The notes under the pieces: generated by a model
The model's database searches: none
What the model saw: only the letters and a program-made list of their open reading frames with translations
Told to the model about the DNA's origin: nothing
Translations under genes and position numbers: made by a program
Shown: positions 20,824-31,548 of the stretch, piece after piece
How positions within the stretch are numbered: position 1 is the first letter of the stretch
Layout of the letters: each line of letters begins with the position of its first letter
Origin: Ophiostoma sp. CBS 140.51
Lineage: Eukaryota > Ascomycota > Sordariomycetes > Ophiostomatales > Ophiostomataceae
NCBI GenBank assembly: GCA_029298735.1
Contig: JANSLP010000004.1
Span: 361,750 to 425,749, forward strand
DNA length: 64,000 bases
Direction: 5' to 3'

Positions 20824-22656
20824 TTAGTGGCCCTCCAGAATGTGCCGTGCATCTTGCCGTGTCTGCTTCAGCGACCGCATCACGTACTCGTACGTCAGCA
20901 TTGTCACTGTCGCTGCCGGCACCGCTCGCATCATGTTCGTGCCCATGCCCGCATAAAAGGCTCGCCATCCTTCTTCCCGCAGGATCGTCCGGAACGTCGT
21001 CACGATGCCCTTGTAACGCGGGGTTTCGTGGTGCTGGGCGGCCGACTTGGCCGCCGAGCGCCGCTGCGTTTGCAGGCGGGTCCGGATCACTTCGTGCGGG
21101 TACGTCAGACTGCTGGCCAGGACTTTGGACAGGATGGTTGCCGACAGCACACCCAGCCAGTGTGCAGGGGCCTCGCCGTCGCCAGGCGACTCGCCCATCC
21201 CCCGACCCGTAAACTTGGTCTTGAAGTACTCGTAGGCCGGGAACTGCACGGCGACGTGCGTCAGGCCTAGCAGGGCGGGCGTGAGGCCGGAGTAAAAGGA
21301 CAGTACGCCCTCGGTCGTGTACATCTTGCGTGCGGCGTCGAGTGTCGACCGGTAGTGCCAGGGCGTCGACAAAGTCGGGCGGGACGTCGGTGTGCCGCCA
21401 GTGGCTGCGGCGCCGTTGGTGGTCGCGGCTGCGCCGCCGTTGGGTTCCCGTGGCATCTGTGACATGAGCCGCGTCTTGATGACCCAGATCGGGTTCGTCA
21501 CAATCGTGCTGCTCGCGCCGGCCACCACCGACGACCAAAAGTTGATGACAAATGTATTCTTCACGTGGTACTCCTCGCTCAGCCAAATCTTGCTCTTGTT
21601 GTACACCGTAAACCACACGGCCCAGGTCGGCAGGTAGCCCATGATGATGGGTCCCAGGCCGCGGTACAGGCCGCGCACGCCCTCATCGCGCCAAATGACC
21701 CGTGCCGTGCCGACCAGGCCATTGTATAATCTGTGGTGGTTCTGGCCTGCTGCTACCGTTGCGGCCGACGTTGCGCTGGCCGTAGACGCCGCCGCTTGCT
21801 GTGCTGTAAACCCGCCCTGCGCCTGCAGCTTGGTCTTGATTACATCGAGCGGGCACGTAAACACACCCGACGTGAATCCACCCACGGCGCCGGCCAGGGC
21901 ATTGAACTGCGACTCGGACGCCCGGAGTGTCCACCGCTGGAAGGGTGTGAGCAGCCGCAGGTTGGCCGCATTTGCAGAAACTGGCGTTCCAGGCGAAGAT
22001 GGGGGCGGGGCATTCGACGAGGACAGAGCTTCGGATGTAGAGGAGGAGGTGGGTGGTGTCTGGACGTTCTCGGCGCGGATGGCTGGGAGCTCGATTGGTA
22101 ATGAGGTCGGTGCGGCAGAAGAAATAACGTGGGAAGCGTCGACGTGCGAAGGCAGGAAGCGCTCGGCAAACGGATGTGACGCGGGGTGTGTCGTCGCCGG
22201 GTCGGGGGAGTCGGTGTGTTCGGTGCGATCAGGGGAGGCTGAAGAAGCTGATGATGTAGACGCAGCGGTGATCGATTCTAGGACGGGGGAGGTAGTATCA
22301 GAGAGGATCGGAGAAGACGAGGAAGAGGTCGAGGTTGAGGTGGTCGCAGTTGTCGTCGCGGCGGTCGATGACGTGCTCTCTATCGTCCTGGCAGGGGTCA
22401 CGATTCCGTCGGTACTGCCGCCGGCACCCTCGCTGACTCCGGCTGACGGCTCAGCTGGCACGGCTACTGCCGAGGAGGCTGCGCTCGGCGGTATTGGCGG
22501 CGGCGATTCATTGTAGCTGGCTGCCGCGGTGCTATCGTGGCTGCTGCTGCTTTTGCTATCACCCGGACCTCCTCGGCTCACATCGGCTGCTGTATTTCTC
22601 TGGCTCCCATTCTCATTCTCCTCGGCAGCACGGCCTTCCGGCGCATGCCCCGACAT
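20824..22656 (-). CDS. yia6: Mitochondrial carrier, NAD+/pyrimidine nucleotide type (Yia6/Rim2-like subfamily)
   Basis: This is a solute carrier of the inner mitochondrial membrane (SLC25). The 610-residue single-exon protein carries three mitochondrial-carrier repeats in its C-terminal 370 residues. Their signature motifs are CPLDVIKTKLQ, NPIWVIKTRLM and YPHEVIRTRLQ. The PIWVIKTR form in repeat 2 is characteristic of the NAD/FAD/folate/pyrimidine branch, so the substrate is probably NAD+ or a related nucleotide; Yia6 is the best guess. Between repeats 1 and 2 is GLYRGLGPIIMGYLPTWAVWF. The first 245 residues or so are a Ser/Thr/Ala-rich, low-complexity extension that is unusually long for the family. 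The start is the ATG at 22656 (MSGHAPEG). Substrate assignment is inference; carrier identity is secure. Confidence 0.88.
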   Translation of the reverse strand: MSGHAPEGRAAEENENGSQRNTAADVSRGGPGDSKSSSSHDSTAAASYNESPPPIPPSAASSAVAVPAEPSAGVSEGAGGSTDGIVTPARTIESTSSTAATTTATTSTSTSSSSSPILSDTTSPVLESITAASTSSASSASPDRTEHTDSPDPATTHPASHPFAERFLPSHVDASHVISSAAPTSLPIELPAIRAENVQTPPTSSSTSEALSSSNAPPPSSPGTPVSANAANLRLLTPFQRWTLRASESQFNALAGAVGGFTSGVFTCPLDVIKTKLQAQGGFTAQQAAASTASATSAATVAAGQNHHRLYNGLVGTARVIWRDEGVRGLYRGLGPIIMGYLPTWAVWFTVYNKSKIWLSEEYHVKNTFVINFWSSVVAGASSTIVTNPIWVIKTRLMSQMPREPNGGAAATTNGAAATGGTPTSRPTLSTPWHYRSTLDAARKMYTTEGVLSFYSGLTPALLGLTHVAVQFPAYEYFKTKFTGRGMGESPGDGEAPAHWLGVLSATILSKVLASSLTYPHEVIRTRLQTQRRSAAKSAAQHHETPRYKGIVTTFRTILREEGWRAFYAGMGTNMMRAVPAATVTMLTYEYVMRSLKQTRQDARHILEGH

Positions 22657-22970
22657 CGGTGCGGTCCCAAAGGTCTCTCTCTTCAGCTCTTTGGTTGTCA
22701 GAATCCCTCCCTTATCTCAAGGAGAACCGATCGAGCGAACGAAAAGAGACCCTATCCCCGGGTACCCGCCACCACCAGAAGCTGCTCCGTCAGCGTCCGT
22801 GGTCGGGGAAGAGGAAGGTGCTCAGTGGCCGTTCTTTGGAGAGTGCGTTCGTTCGCAAGTTGTGTCGAACTGCGTTGAGTCGCGGTCGAGCTCTCGTTTG
22901 TTTCGGAGATCACCGGGTTGTGAGTGGGTGGGCTTTTTTTGCTGTAGAAGTTGTAGGTCGAAATGCGTTT

Positions 22971-23000
22971 TGGCGGTTGGCGGTTGGCGGTTGGCGTTTG
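22971..23000. repeat. Short tandem repeat (GCGGTTG)n
   Basis: About four tandem copies of a 7-bp unit, GCGGTTG, with the last copy changed to GCGTTTG, lie in the probable leader/promoter of the carrier gene. Confidence 0.7.
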
Positions 23001-24498
23001 GCAGAGAATGGCGGTTCGGTTTCGCGCGGGTCGAAACAAATTACTGCCGGCGAAAATTGATTTTGGGGGAAAGGAGGGGAAAAGCGTGGTGTTGGAAAGA
23101 TTGTTCGAATAATAATTTCCCGAAAATAAATTTCAACAAAAAATGCTGACGTCGCTGGGAGATTGCTAGCGAGGAAGGCGCGATGTGATAAAAGATAATC
23201 TTTTGGTGCAAAAGGAAAGAAGAGCAAAGAAAGAGCGCAACTGTCAATTGTGAAAGAGGGAAAGAGCGAAGGAGAAGAGAGAAAGTCCTAAACCCACGGA
23301 GTACAACCAAGGAAGAAGTAGGAGGAAAACGAAAGCGAACTAGGAAGTGAGAGGTTAAGTGGAAAGGCAAAGCGGAGACAGCTCTCAGCCAAGCACGATA
23401 AAAGACACCACCACGAGAGAGCTTTTGAGTGGTGGTCAAGTGCAAGGTGAAGAAGTGGTGAAAGGAGAGAGAGAGAAAGGGAAAACGGTTGGCAAACGGC
23501 AGTAGCCCGGCGTGCCGAGATAATTAATAGTAATAAGGAAGGGACGAGGCGCCGGAGCTGCAGTGTTCTCTTCGTGCCTTCCTTGTTTTTTTTACCCGCT
23601 ATCGCGTTGCGTCGCTCTCACGTGGGTCCCGCTGGCTGTCGATGGCAAAAAAAAATGTTAGGGAAGGAGAGAAGGAGGCCAGAAAGGGAAGGCCGAGCCT
23701 GGCCGCTGACAAGTTACCGTGGCCGAGAAAACAACCTCTTTGAATGAGCGACAGAATGAGCCCCGAACGGAGAAAGTAAGAAAATGGAAAGGAAAAAAAC
23801 AGGGCCCGCTAACGGGGATATGGGGGAGGAGGCAATGTGCGGAGGAATTGAAGGCAAAGACGCAATCGGTTCAGTCCCTCAGTCCCTACTCCTATGGAGC
23901 AAAGGCAAAATGCTCCGTATTACTTTTTGGGCCCTGACTGACATCGGGACGTCTAGGAGAGACGAGAGGTTAGAGAAAACGGATGGGCGGACACCAAAGT
24001 ATGGCATGCGGACCTAAAAACAGGATGTGTTTCTCGAAAATCAGTGCCTGGATAGAAGGCGCTAACAAAGCTTGCGCAACCACCACTCTTTTTCTCTCCC
24101 TAAAAAATAGAGAGGCAGGGCTGGCCGGCACAGCATCTTAGTGGGGTAGCACAAATGCTATCATGGGCCCATTTCACAAGCACATTTGTTTCGTCTGATA
24201 AGGCGACATACGACCGCGAAGCAGGTGTTGTCTGACTTCAGTGAGCTGCATCGGGGACCTGCTCGTGTGAAGGGAATAGGAAGATCAAGGCCGTATGCGT
24301 GTGCTTTACTTCGGCCCAATGGGAGCAAGACGATGCGATTGTTGCGCTTGTTTTGTTTGTTTATCACAATTTTTGAAATTGTGTAGATTTTTTTTTTTAA
24401 AAAAAGAAAAAGAAAATACGAATAAAATAAAATGAACATGAAATGAGGAAAAAAAAAAACAATTAAATAAGAACAGACAACCCAAACATATGAGACGG

Positions 24499-24533
24499 AA
24501 CTGTGCTCTTATGCGAGCTCCAAGAGCACAGTT
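24499..24533. repeat. Perfect 12-bp inverted repeat (hairpin)
   Basis: AACTGTGCTCTT at 24499-24510 is matched exactly by its reverse complement at 24522-24533, around an 11-base spacer. It lies in the middle of the gene-free stretch. It could be a binding site, a relic of a mobile element end, or chance. Confidence 0.7.
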
Positions 24534-27398
24534 TGTGCTCAAGTTCGGTTACGTCATTCGATGCCATCCGGAGCTTTGAGGCAGGGCCGGACCGAATGTT
24601 TGCTATTGACCTCACTCTGCGACAAACTTCGCAATTGGAGATGGGATGGAAGAAATGTCAAAAAACAATCTGTACATAGCTAAACTCACAAGTGAAATAG
24701 ACAAAACACATGCAGACATGGCTCGAGGCTTACATTGACTTGTTCTCCGTGTTCTACCGAGGCTCTGTTCCGAGGCAAGCTTGGAGCTTTGGCCGATACC
24801 GCAATTCCAAGCTGCAGCTGCAGTACTCTCATGTGCTTCCTCTGAGCACGAGCACAAGCAAAACTGGTCTTCAAGCTCCAATCCAACACAGTTGACAAGG
24901 GTTGACAACGCGAAAACGAAAGTGCATACTTAAGGCTACGCGGTCTGCATGTCTGGAGCGCGTCTCGGTAGTGGCTAGCAGTGTTACTGGAGCTCCTCGT
25001 AGCTACATGCCATGCTGTTCATACAGAGTATTTACTGGGCATGATGTCACAAAAGCGCAAGGCTCGTACCGAAGCTTGTTGTCCGTTGCCCCCAGCCTTG
25101 TGCGGAGTGTAATCAATGATTCTGTCAACATGCGTTCCGCGAACATGGAAAGGGCACCACTGTCAAGTCCACAATGCCGACTTGCAAATAGTAAGTTCAG
25201 ACTTACCGGGCCTGGAAACAAGACTTGTCTGGCAGCTACCTCTAGACTTGTTGGAGCTTATACAACCTTTGTGTCTTTTCTGATTCGAGGTTGAAGACAG
25301 CTCCGAGAAGCTCGACCGTTGTCTATTATCGGATCACTTTGCCGTTCAGCCCACACGGACCAGGAAGGTGTCTTCAGCCCAGCAAGCCCTGTGACACCGG
25401 ATTTGTGAGGACGGACGATTTACTACTCTTCGGACAAAAAGAAAAGCCGTGGCGTATGCACGGAAGGTCTGTGGTGATACCTCCAGGCGTTCCGTACGAC
25501 ATTGCCGGTATTGGATTGGATATTGTTGTGCCTAGTCGGATGCGGATATTGAAGGTAGTTGATCGAGTTGGATGGGCCTGGTGCTATTCATATCCCATTT
25601 GCCGGACGCACCGAGGACAGATAGAAGCTTGGAACATCAGATCAAAGCTATCTAGAAAGATGGGGAGATCTAAATACTTATTAGTATTGTCACGGACCGT
25701 CTTCGAGCAACGAGGTGAATGGACTGAGCGGTCCAAGAGCTTTTGAGTGATTGACCTGTAGAGACCAAGCCTGGTGTGGGTCGTAGTTTGAAACGTTGCC
25801 TATTCCCCTTTTTAGCTAGGGGACGTGCACGCCGCTCCGCACCGCGCAAAAAAGCTGAAACGCAGACCTTGGCCTGTTCTGGCCTTTTTTCCTTTCTCTT
25901 CAACAGGGGTTGCCAGGCAAAAGCCAGGAATAGCCACGCAGAAAAAGAGGGGGACGTGGTATCTGAGGAGGGGCAGTTTCGCCATCCTGGCCGCTGAGAA
26001 GAGTGAGAAGAGCCGTTTTCTTGTCTGTTGTCCTCGTTTCTTCGCGAAAAAGGGGACTCTTGGGCATCGACCCCTGGGCAATAACACAGCCACGTAAGAC
26101 CCTCTTCAGACCCTTGACGGTCGAACGTTTGTTGTTTTCGATCCTGGAGGTCGATCTGTTTGGAAAGGGCATCAAGAAGATGTCGAGAGATGGGACGATT
26201 TGACGAGAGTCGACGACAGTTTGTCAATAGTCGCGTCGCTTCTCTCTTTTGCCAAAATTTGACCGAGACGGAGCCAATCGTGCAGTCCGATATGCAGCTG
26301 CCTGGCCGATGGATCGACCATGTGAAAGCCGCCCGTGTGCCGTGTGGTCTGTCCCTTGCTTGGGTCGCGATGCGTCTTTTGCCGGCGCCGAGCATTGAGC
26401 AGAGGTCGATCGTGTCGAGCGTGTTTGGTTTCTTTGTCTGTTTCGCGGTGCTGTGTCTTTTGAGTTTCTTTGTGTTGTCGGCTCTCACTGTGTGGAATGG
26501 CAGGTTGTCATGTAAACAAGCCCGCCCTGGCTAGCATGGCAAGTGTCCCATGGCCGGCCAAGCTCTTCATGCAGGCACCACATGCATGCATATGCTTGCT
26601 CTTATTGCGCTGAATCCACACCCATGCATCGTTGTTGTCGACTAGAAGCAAAGGGAGGGATGAGGAAAAAGAGGAAATGTGGGATAAAAACGCGAGTCAG
26701 CAAGCAAAAAAAACACGTCGGGAAGGAAGACACGTCCCAAGGATGCAAATGCTATGGAAAAGGCAAGTGCAAGGCGCCGTTTTTAAGGGGCAGGGGCTCT
26801 TTCCTCTTGACACGACCCTCCCCTCCTTCCCTCCACCACATTAACCTGGCCCGTAACTGGCAACAACAAACAGCCTGCAAAACAAACACACGCCTGGCCT
26901 CCGCACCTTCCTCCTCCGTATTTTTATCACGGATACTCACCATTAGACAGAAACGACGAGACTCCATGCCCCCTGCCTAGCGCACACCGCAGCTGTTGCC
27001 AGTCCTGGTCCTGGCCCCCATTTCTCCTTCCTTTTCTCTTATTTTCCTATTTTGTCCCTTCGCTCTTTCCGTTCCATTCTTCTTTTCCTTCAACCTTCTT
27101 TCCCTTTCCCATACTTTGTACCTACCTCCCTGCTTGTTGTTTTCCTCCCTTCCTTGCTCCTTGTCTGCCGCCTGTCCTTCGCGCCTGCCGCATTACAAAC
27201 ATCAGACGAGCTCTGCCTCGCTCTTTCCTTATTCTCTCACATTTTCTAAACAAACATACAACAAGAACGAGCTTCTTTTTTTTATCGTATTCTCGTCTCG
27301 ACTTCTACAACCTCCATAGTAGCCTCGCTCCCTCAGCCGACCTCACTCTCGCATACCAGTCTCACTCTTGTTCAACATCCCCGCGCGTCTCATTCACC

Positions 27399-29353
27399 AT
27401 GGCTCTCCAAGCTGCCTACCAGCAGTTCCTGGGCGCCCCGAACTCGGCCAACCTGACAGCTGACGCGTCTCTGTACTACATTACGACTTCGACTATTGTT
27501 CACGGCAGCACTGAGATCATCAAGCACTTTGGCACGCTGCGCAAGCAGCTCAAGAAGAACAAGGAGGCTGTTCTGAGCTCCGTGGAGTCGGCCAACGGTC
27601 TGGCCCTCGAGATCGACACAACTCTGGAGTTCATCACCAGCGGCGGCCCTTACCTGCCACGACTTGACGACAACTTCTTGTCTGACCGCAAGGTCTACCT
27701 GCCAGTTGTATGTGACAACAAACCCCGCGGTTACATGTTTGCCGCCATCTTCCCCTCCTCTGACCTGTTTATGGTCTCGTTCTTTTTGCGCGACGCGTTC
27801 GAGAAGCTAACCGGAGAATTTATTGTCTCTTCCTCTAGACCCACTTTGTTTCTTTCGATGCCGAAGGCAAGATTACACAAATCCGCCAGTCTTGGGACCA
27901 GGGCGCACTGCTTAAGCAGATTGACGTGATTGGCAAGTCGGGACGCAACTGGCCCATCAGCGATGGCACTGAGCAGGTGAAGCTGATTACCACGGCCGTT
28001 TCTGCGGTCGGTGCCAGCCAACCCGGCGGCGCTTCTGCTGCTGGCGGTGCCAACACTGCTCTGCCCGTCCGCCCGCGCGGCAACTCGGCCCTGCGCGACC
28101 CCCACGCCTCGCTTGAGCTCTTTGGATCCCGGGAACAGATGGAGACGCTGCCTGCTGCCGTCGTGCCGCCCTATGCAGGCGTGCGCCCCAAGCAGCGTGA
28201 CGTGACCGACATTCTCAACGACAACCCACCCGACGAGGAGGCCGCCGCTAATGCCGTTGTGTCCCCTTACGCCGGCCGCCGCCCGCAGCAGCGGTCTTTC
28301 AACGAGATTCTGGGCGACGAGGACGATGAAGACGAGGAGGGTGACGCGACTGGCGACTCGCCGAGCAGAGGCCGTAGCGTCGGCAGCCGCGCCCGGTCGC
28401 GGTCACCGACAAAGTCGATTGCGCCCAAGGCAGGCTCGAACAAGAACTATCAGCCTGTTCGCCTATTCGAGGCCGACGAGGCCGCTGCCGCTGCCATTGA
28501 TGCCAGCTCCCCCGAGGCCCAGCGCTTTTACCGCCCCAACCCCAAGCGCTACAACCACTTCGACTTCGCCGACGGCTCCGACCCGCAGGACGCCCCCAAG
28601 GCCGGCACGGCGTTCGATGCACTCCCTAAAACGAAGCACAACAGCCAGTGGTCCTTTGAGGACTTTGCGACGCCACAGAAGCCGCCCCCGCGGGCTACCC
28701 GTGGTCAGGAGGTGCGCCATTTCGGTATTGAGAACGACGAATTCCCCGAGACACCCTCCGCTGCTTCCCGGAAACCTGTGCAGCTGAAGCCCCGCCGCGA
28801 TGCCGAGACACACTTTGAGTTCCAGGATGACGGTGAGCCGTCCGGCGAGCCTCGCGCTGCTGGTAAACCCCGCGGCGCCGGCCACAACGACGGTCTGGGT
28901 CTGTACAAGAACAACCTTTACAAGGAGGACGGCACGGCCCCGACGCCTGGCCCCGCTCGTGCTCTGGGCAACATCACCAACCTGAAGGACCGCTCCAAGA
29001 TCTTTGAGGCCCACTTCGTCATGGCCGATAAGCAGCCTGTGGAGGCTGACGCTCCTGAGCCGCATGGCATCAGCGACGACCGCAAGAAGGCGGTTCAGAT
29101 GATGGAGTCGCACTGGGGCGCCGACTTTGACGACAAGGAGGGCGCACAGAAGGAGAACGTGTCGATTCCCGGCACCCACGTTTCGGGCAAGGGCGATGAC
29201 TCGCGCGGCATCCAAATTGGCGGCGATGGCATGGGCGGCAAGAAGTCGGGCCGCAGCTGGAGCTTCGGTGGCGAGGACGAGGAGGCCGCGCCCGCGGTAC
29301 CGGGCAAGAAGCCCAACAAGGCCACACAGGCCAGTGACTTTTGGGACTTTTAA
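27399..29353 (+). CDS. NTF2-like domain protein with long disordered acidic tail
   Basis: This is a conserved-looking fungal protein of unknown function. Exons are 27399-27707 and 27839-29353, giving 607 residues; the 131-nt phase-0 intron runs from GTATGT to CTCTAG. The first 155 residues or so look like an NTF2-like fold (AAYQQFLGAPNSANLT, LEFITSGGPYLPRLDDNFLSDR, then after the splice THFVSFDAEGKITQIRQSWDQGALLKQIDVIG). The remaining 450 residues are disordered. They carry repeated short motifs with aromatic plus acidic residues, such as HFDFADG, QWSFEDF, HFGIEND, HFEFQDD, SWSFGGEDEE and the C-terminal FWDF. An Arg/Ser segment sits at about 258-275. No enzyme motif, signal peptide or membrane span is seen. 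A role in RNA or ribosome-linked complexes is possible but not shown. Confidence 0.75.
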
Positions 29354-31548
29354 AGGGTGACCTTTAAAGAATGACGACGGGCCGTCTTTGCTAACGGAAA
29401 CGGGAATACCGCCTTGCTTTTGCTTTTTTTCTTCTATCAATATTTCCTTTGTCTCTCTGTTTCTTTCTATTTTGATGACGAATTTACATGTCTATAAATG
29501 TTTTATGACCCAAAGGCCCGAGTGGCCTTCACTTGACTGTTTATTTTCATATCTTTTTCAATCGTTTGTTTTCATTCCAAAATACCGACCTCTTATGTTC
29601 CTATATTAAGCAACAAATTGATAACCCTGAACATACGATACTGAAAGGGAAAGAAAGTGAATATTGAGTGTAGGATTTTGTCTGGCTCTGACGCAGTCTT
29701 GAGGCAGGCTGTAAATAGTTGACGGACTTGCCGAGATAGGAAAGTAAGGCCTAGCTGGGAAAATAAGGGACCCCGGCCAAAGGAAACGAGGCAATCAAAG
29801 TGGTTTATGCTCACAGACCTGTGCGCCTGAGAGCACGAAAAGACGGCTCAGGCAGAAATCAAGAGTGCTTGCAAGTTAAATAGAACGTGAAGTCACATGG
29901 AATAAACAGTGAATAAATAATGCAGGATAGAACTTGTACTCGACGGCTCTGGAACGAGATGCCACGTGAAAAATAGGAAATAAATATAGGACCCAGAAAT
30001 GCGACAACCAAAGCAGGAACCGTCTGCACGGAATACCTGAGTGTCCTCGTGCAACTTGCAAGAGGGGAGACCGACAAACCGTTTCTGTGCCTTTTCCAAC
30101 CCCTGGCAGAGTAATTTCCTTGCGCTGTTATGACGAAGCCTGTTCTTTCGCCAGCCAATGGGATCGCAGCCAAGTGCGGTCTCGTCCCCTCCTTCCCCTT
30201 GTTCCCCTTGGCTCCACTTCATTCTTTTCCCTTCTTTTTGGCCCTTCGTTCCTTCTATTTCCCACCCACACCAATACATCCAGACACCCAACACGTCGCG
30301 CACCCAACGTAACTGGAAGGCGCGCACCGCGTCGCAGCCCAGGCCCAAAGAGATAAATAGATTTTCACATTTTTATTTTTTGTTGACGCGGGAAGGCACG
30401 GGGCACCTCGTCATTTTGGATTTTTGAGGCGTTCTTGTCTTTGGGGCCGCACCTGCCTGTCAACCCAAAATTTGGTGCTAATTTGCAAGCCACACACACA
30501 CTTTCTCACTTTGGCTGCCTTCCCTTTTTCCTCACTCGTGAATGCTGTGTCGTACCTGCCTCGCCATTCCTCTTGTTACCTGTGACCTCTTTTTGGATAT
30601 CTCGATTCCCCCTCTCTTTGTTCACCCCCTTTTGGTTCTTGCATCCCACTTTTTGCAACTAAAAGCGCGACGAAGACGACGACCAACGCAACGATTTCAC
30701 GACCTGGATCACGACTCTAAAGGGGACACGCACTTACAGGGGGCCTTGCCTGCCTGCAGCCATACTCTACTCAGTGGACTCTGTACCGTCTGCGTGTCCT
30801 TTGTTTTTTCCTTGTCGGATTTGTTCTTTTCTCAACATTTTATTCAACAACGACGAACCAACAAAACGACGACAAAACCTCGAAGCCATATTTGCGCCGG
30901 CGCCGGAACGAACCAACAAGTAACGGCCGGCACGAAGCGGCCCGTTTGCGACGCGACTAGCACTAGGTACCAACCTTGGGTAACACGGCGGCGGGAAGCG
31001 GGCATTTTCGCAAAAGCTGCGCGCGTTCATGCGCCCAGTCGCCTTGCTGTGATAGAACCGACGACCGACTCGCCGAATCGACGACTGCCGCGACTGAGCC
31101 TGCCCGAGATCTCCACCGACTCTTGTTTACGACTAACCCCCTTTCTTCAGCGTTCCCGGCTCACGACCTCCGACGTTCCTTACGCGGAGTTGGCCACCGC
31201 GTTCCCAGAGAGAGAGACTATGTGCTGCAGCCACCGGCCGCTCCCTGCTTTTCTACCGTGCCGGGACTGTCACTGCCAGCTGCGCTCTCTCTTTGTTGAC
31301 GTGTAGCGGCGGCACTCGTTTCTCTCTTCTTGTTCTCGTTCATTCTGTGACAAGGAGAATCGGTGGCGACCGTGAAGGGGCCAAAACCTTCAGGTCTCAG
31401 TCAGATTACTAGTGGGGTTTCCACCACACACCGCCGACTACGTTAAACCGCGACTTGGTCGACGACACACTCCTTTTTGTTCTGAATTACGCAACACCTA
31501 CAACCACACTCATTTTATACCTCGAAAACCACACATAAACCGCCCATC
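29354..31548. other. Intergenic region and long leader upstream of the kinesin-3 gene
   Basis: No supported gene is present. 29420-29620 is a T/C-rich 3' region of the upstream gene. A 254-codon frame (30542-31306) has no domain and overlaps pyrimidine-rich sequence typical of leaders here. The last 250 bases before the kinesin ATG are C/A/T-rich. Confidence 0.5.

Larger units (their letters stand above)
22657..27398. other. 4.7-kb gene-free stretch between divergent genes
   Basis: I find no gene with recognisable domains here. The left part (about 23040-23480) is purine-rich on the plus strand, i.e. a CT-rich leader for the minus-strand carrier gene. The right part (about 26990-27398) is CT-rich on the plus strand and forms the leader of the NTF2-like gene. 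The middle (24.1-26.5 kb) is of mixed composition with A/T runs (24380-24470), one perfect hairpin (24499-24533), and open frames of up to 272 codons (25670-26488 minus, starting from GTG) without family resemblance. No terminal repeats, integrase or reverse-transcriptase motifs were seen. Confidence 0.5.

Noticed and set aside
24206..24330. Possible 5S rRNA start (ACATACGACC)
   Set aside because: Only the first ten bases resemble a fungal 5S gene; the rest does not follow.
25291..25746. 151-codon plus-strand frame
   Set aside because: No recognisable family and no splice partners.
25670..26488. 272-codon minus-strand open frame in the gene-free stretch
   Set aside because: It begins at GTG, has no domain, no conserved motif and no leader-like upstream sequence. 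It is kept only as a remark in the intergenic entry.
30542..31306. 254-codon frame upstream of kinesin-3
   Set aside because: Its composition is that of pyrimidine-rich leader DNA; no domain.
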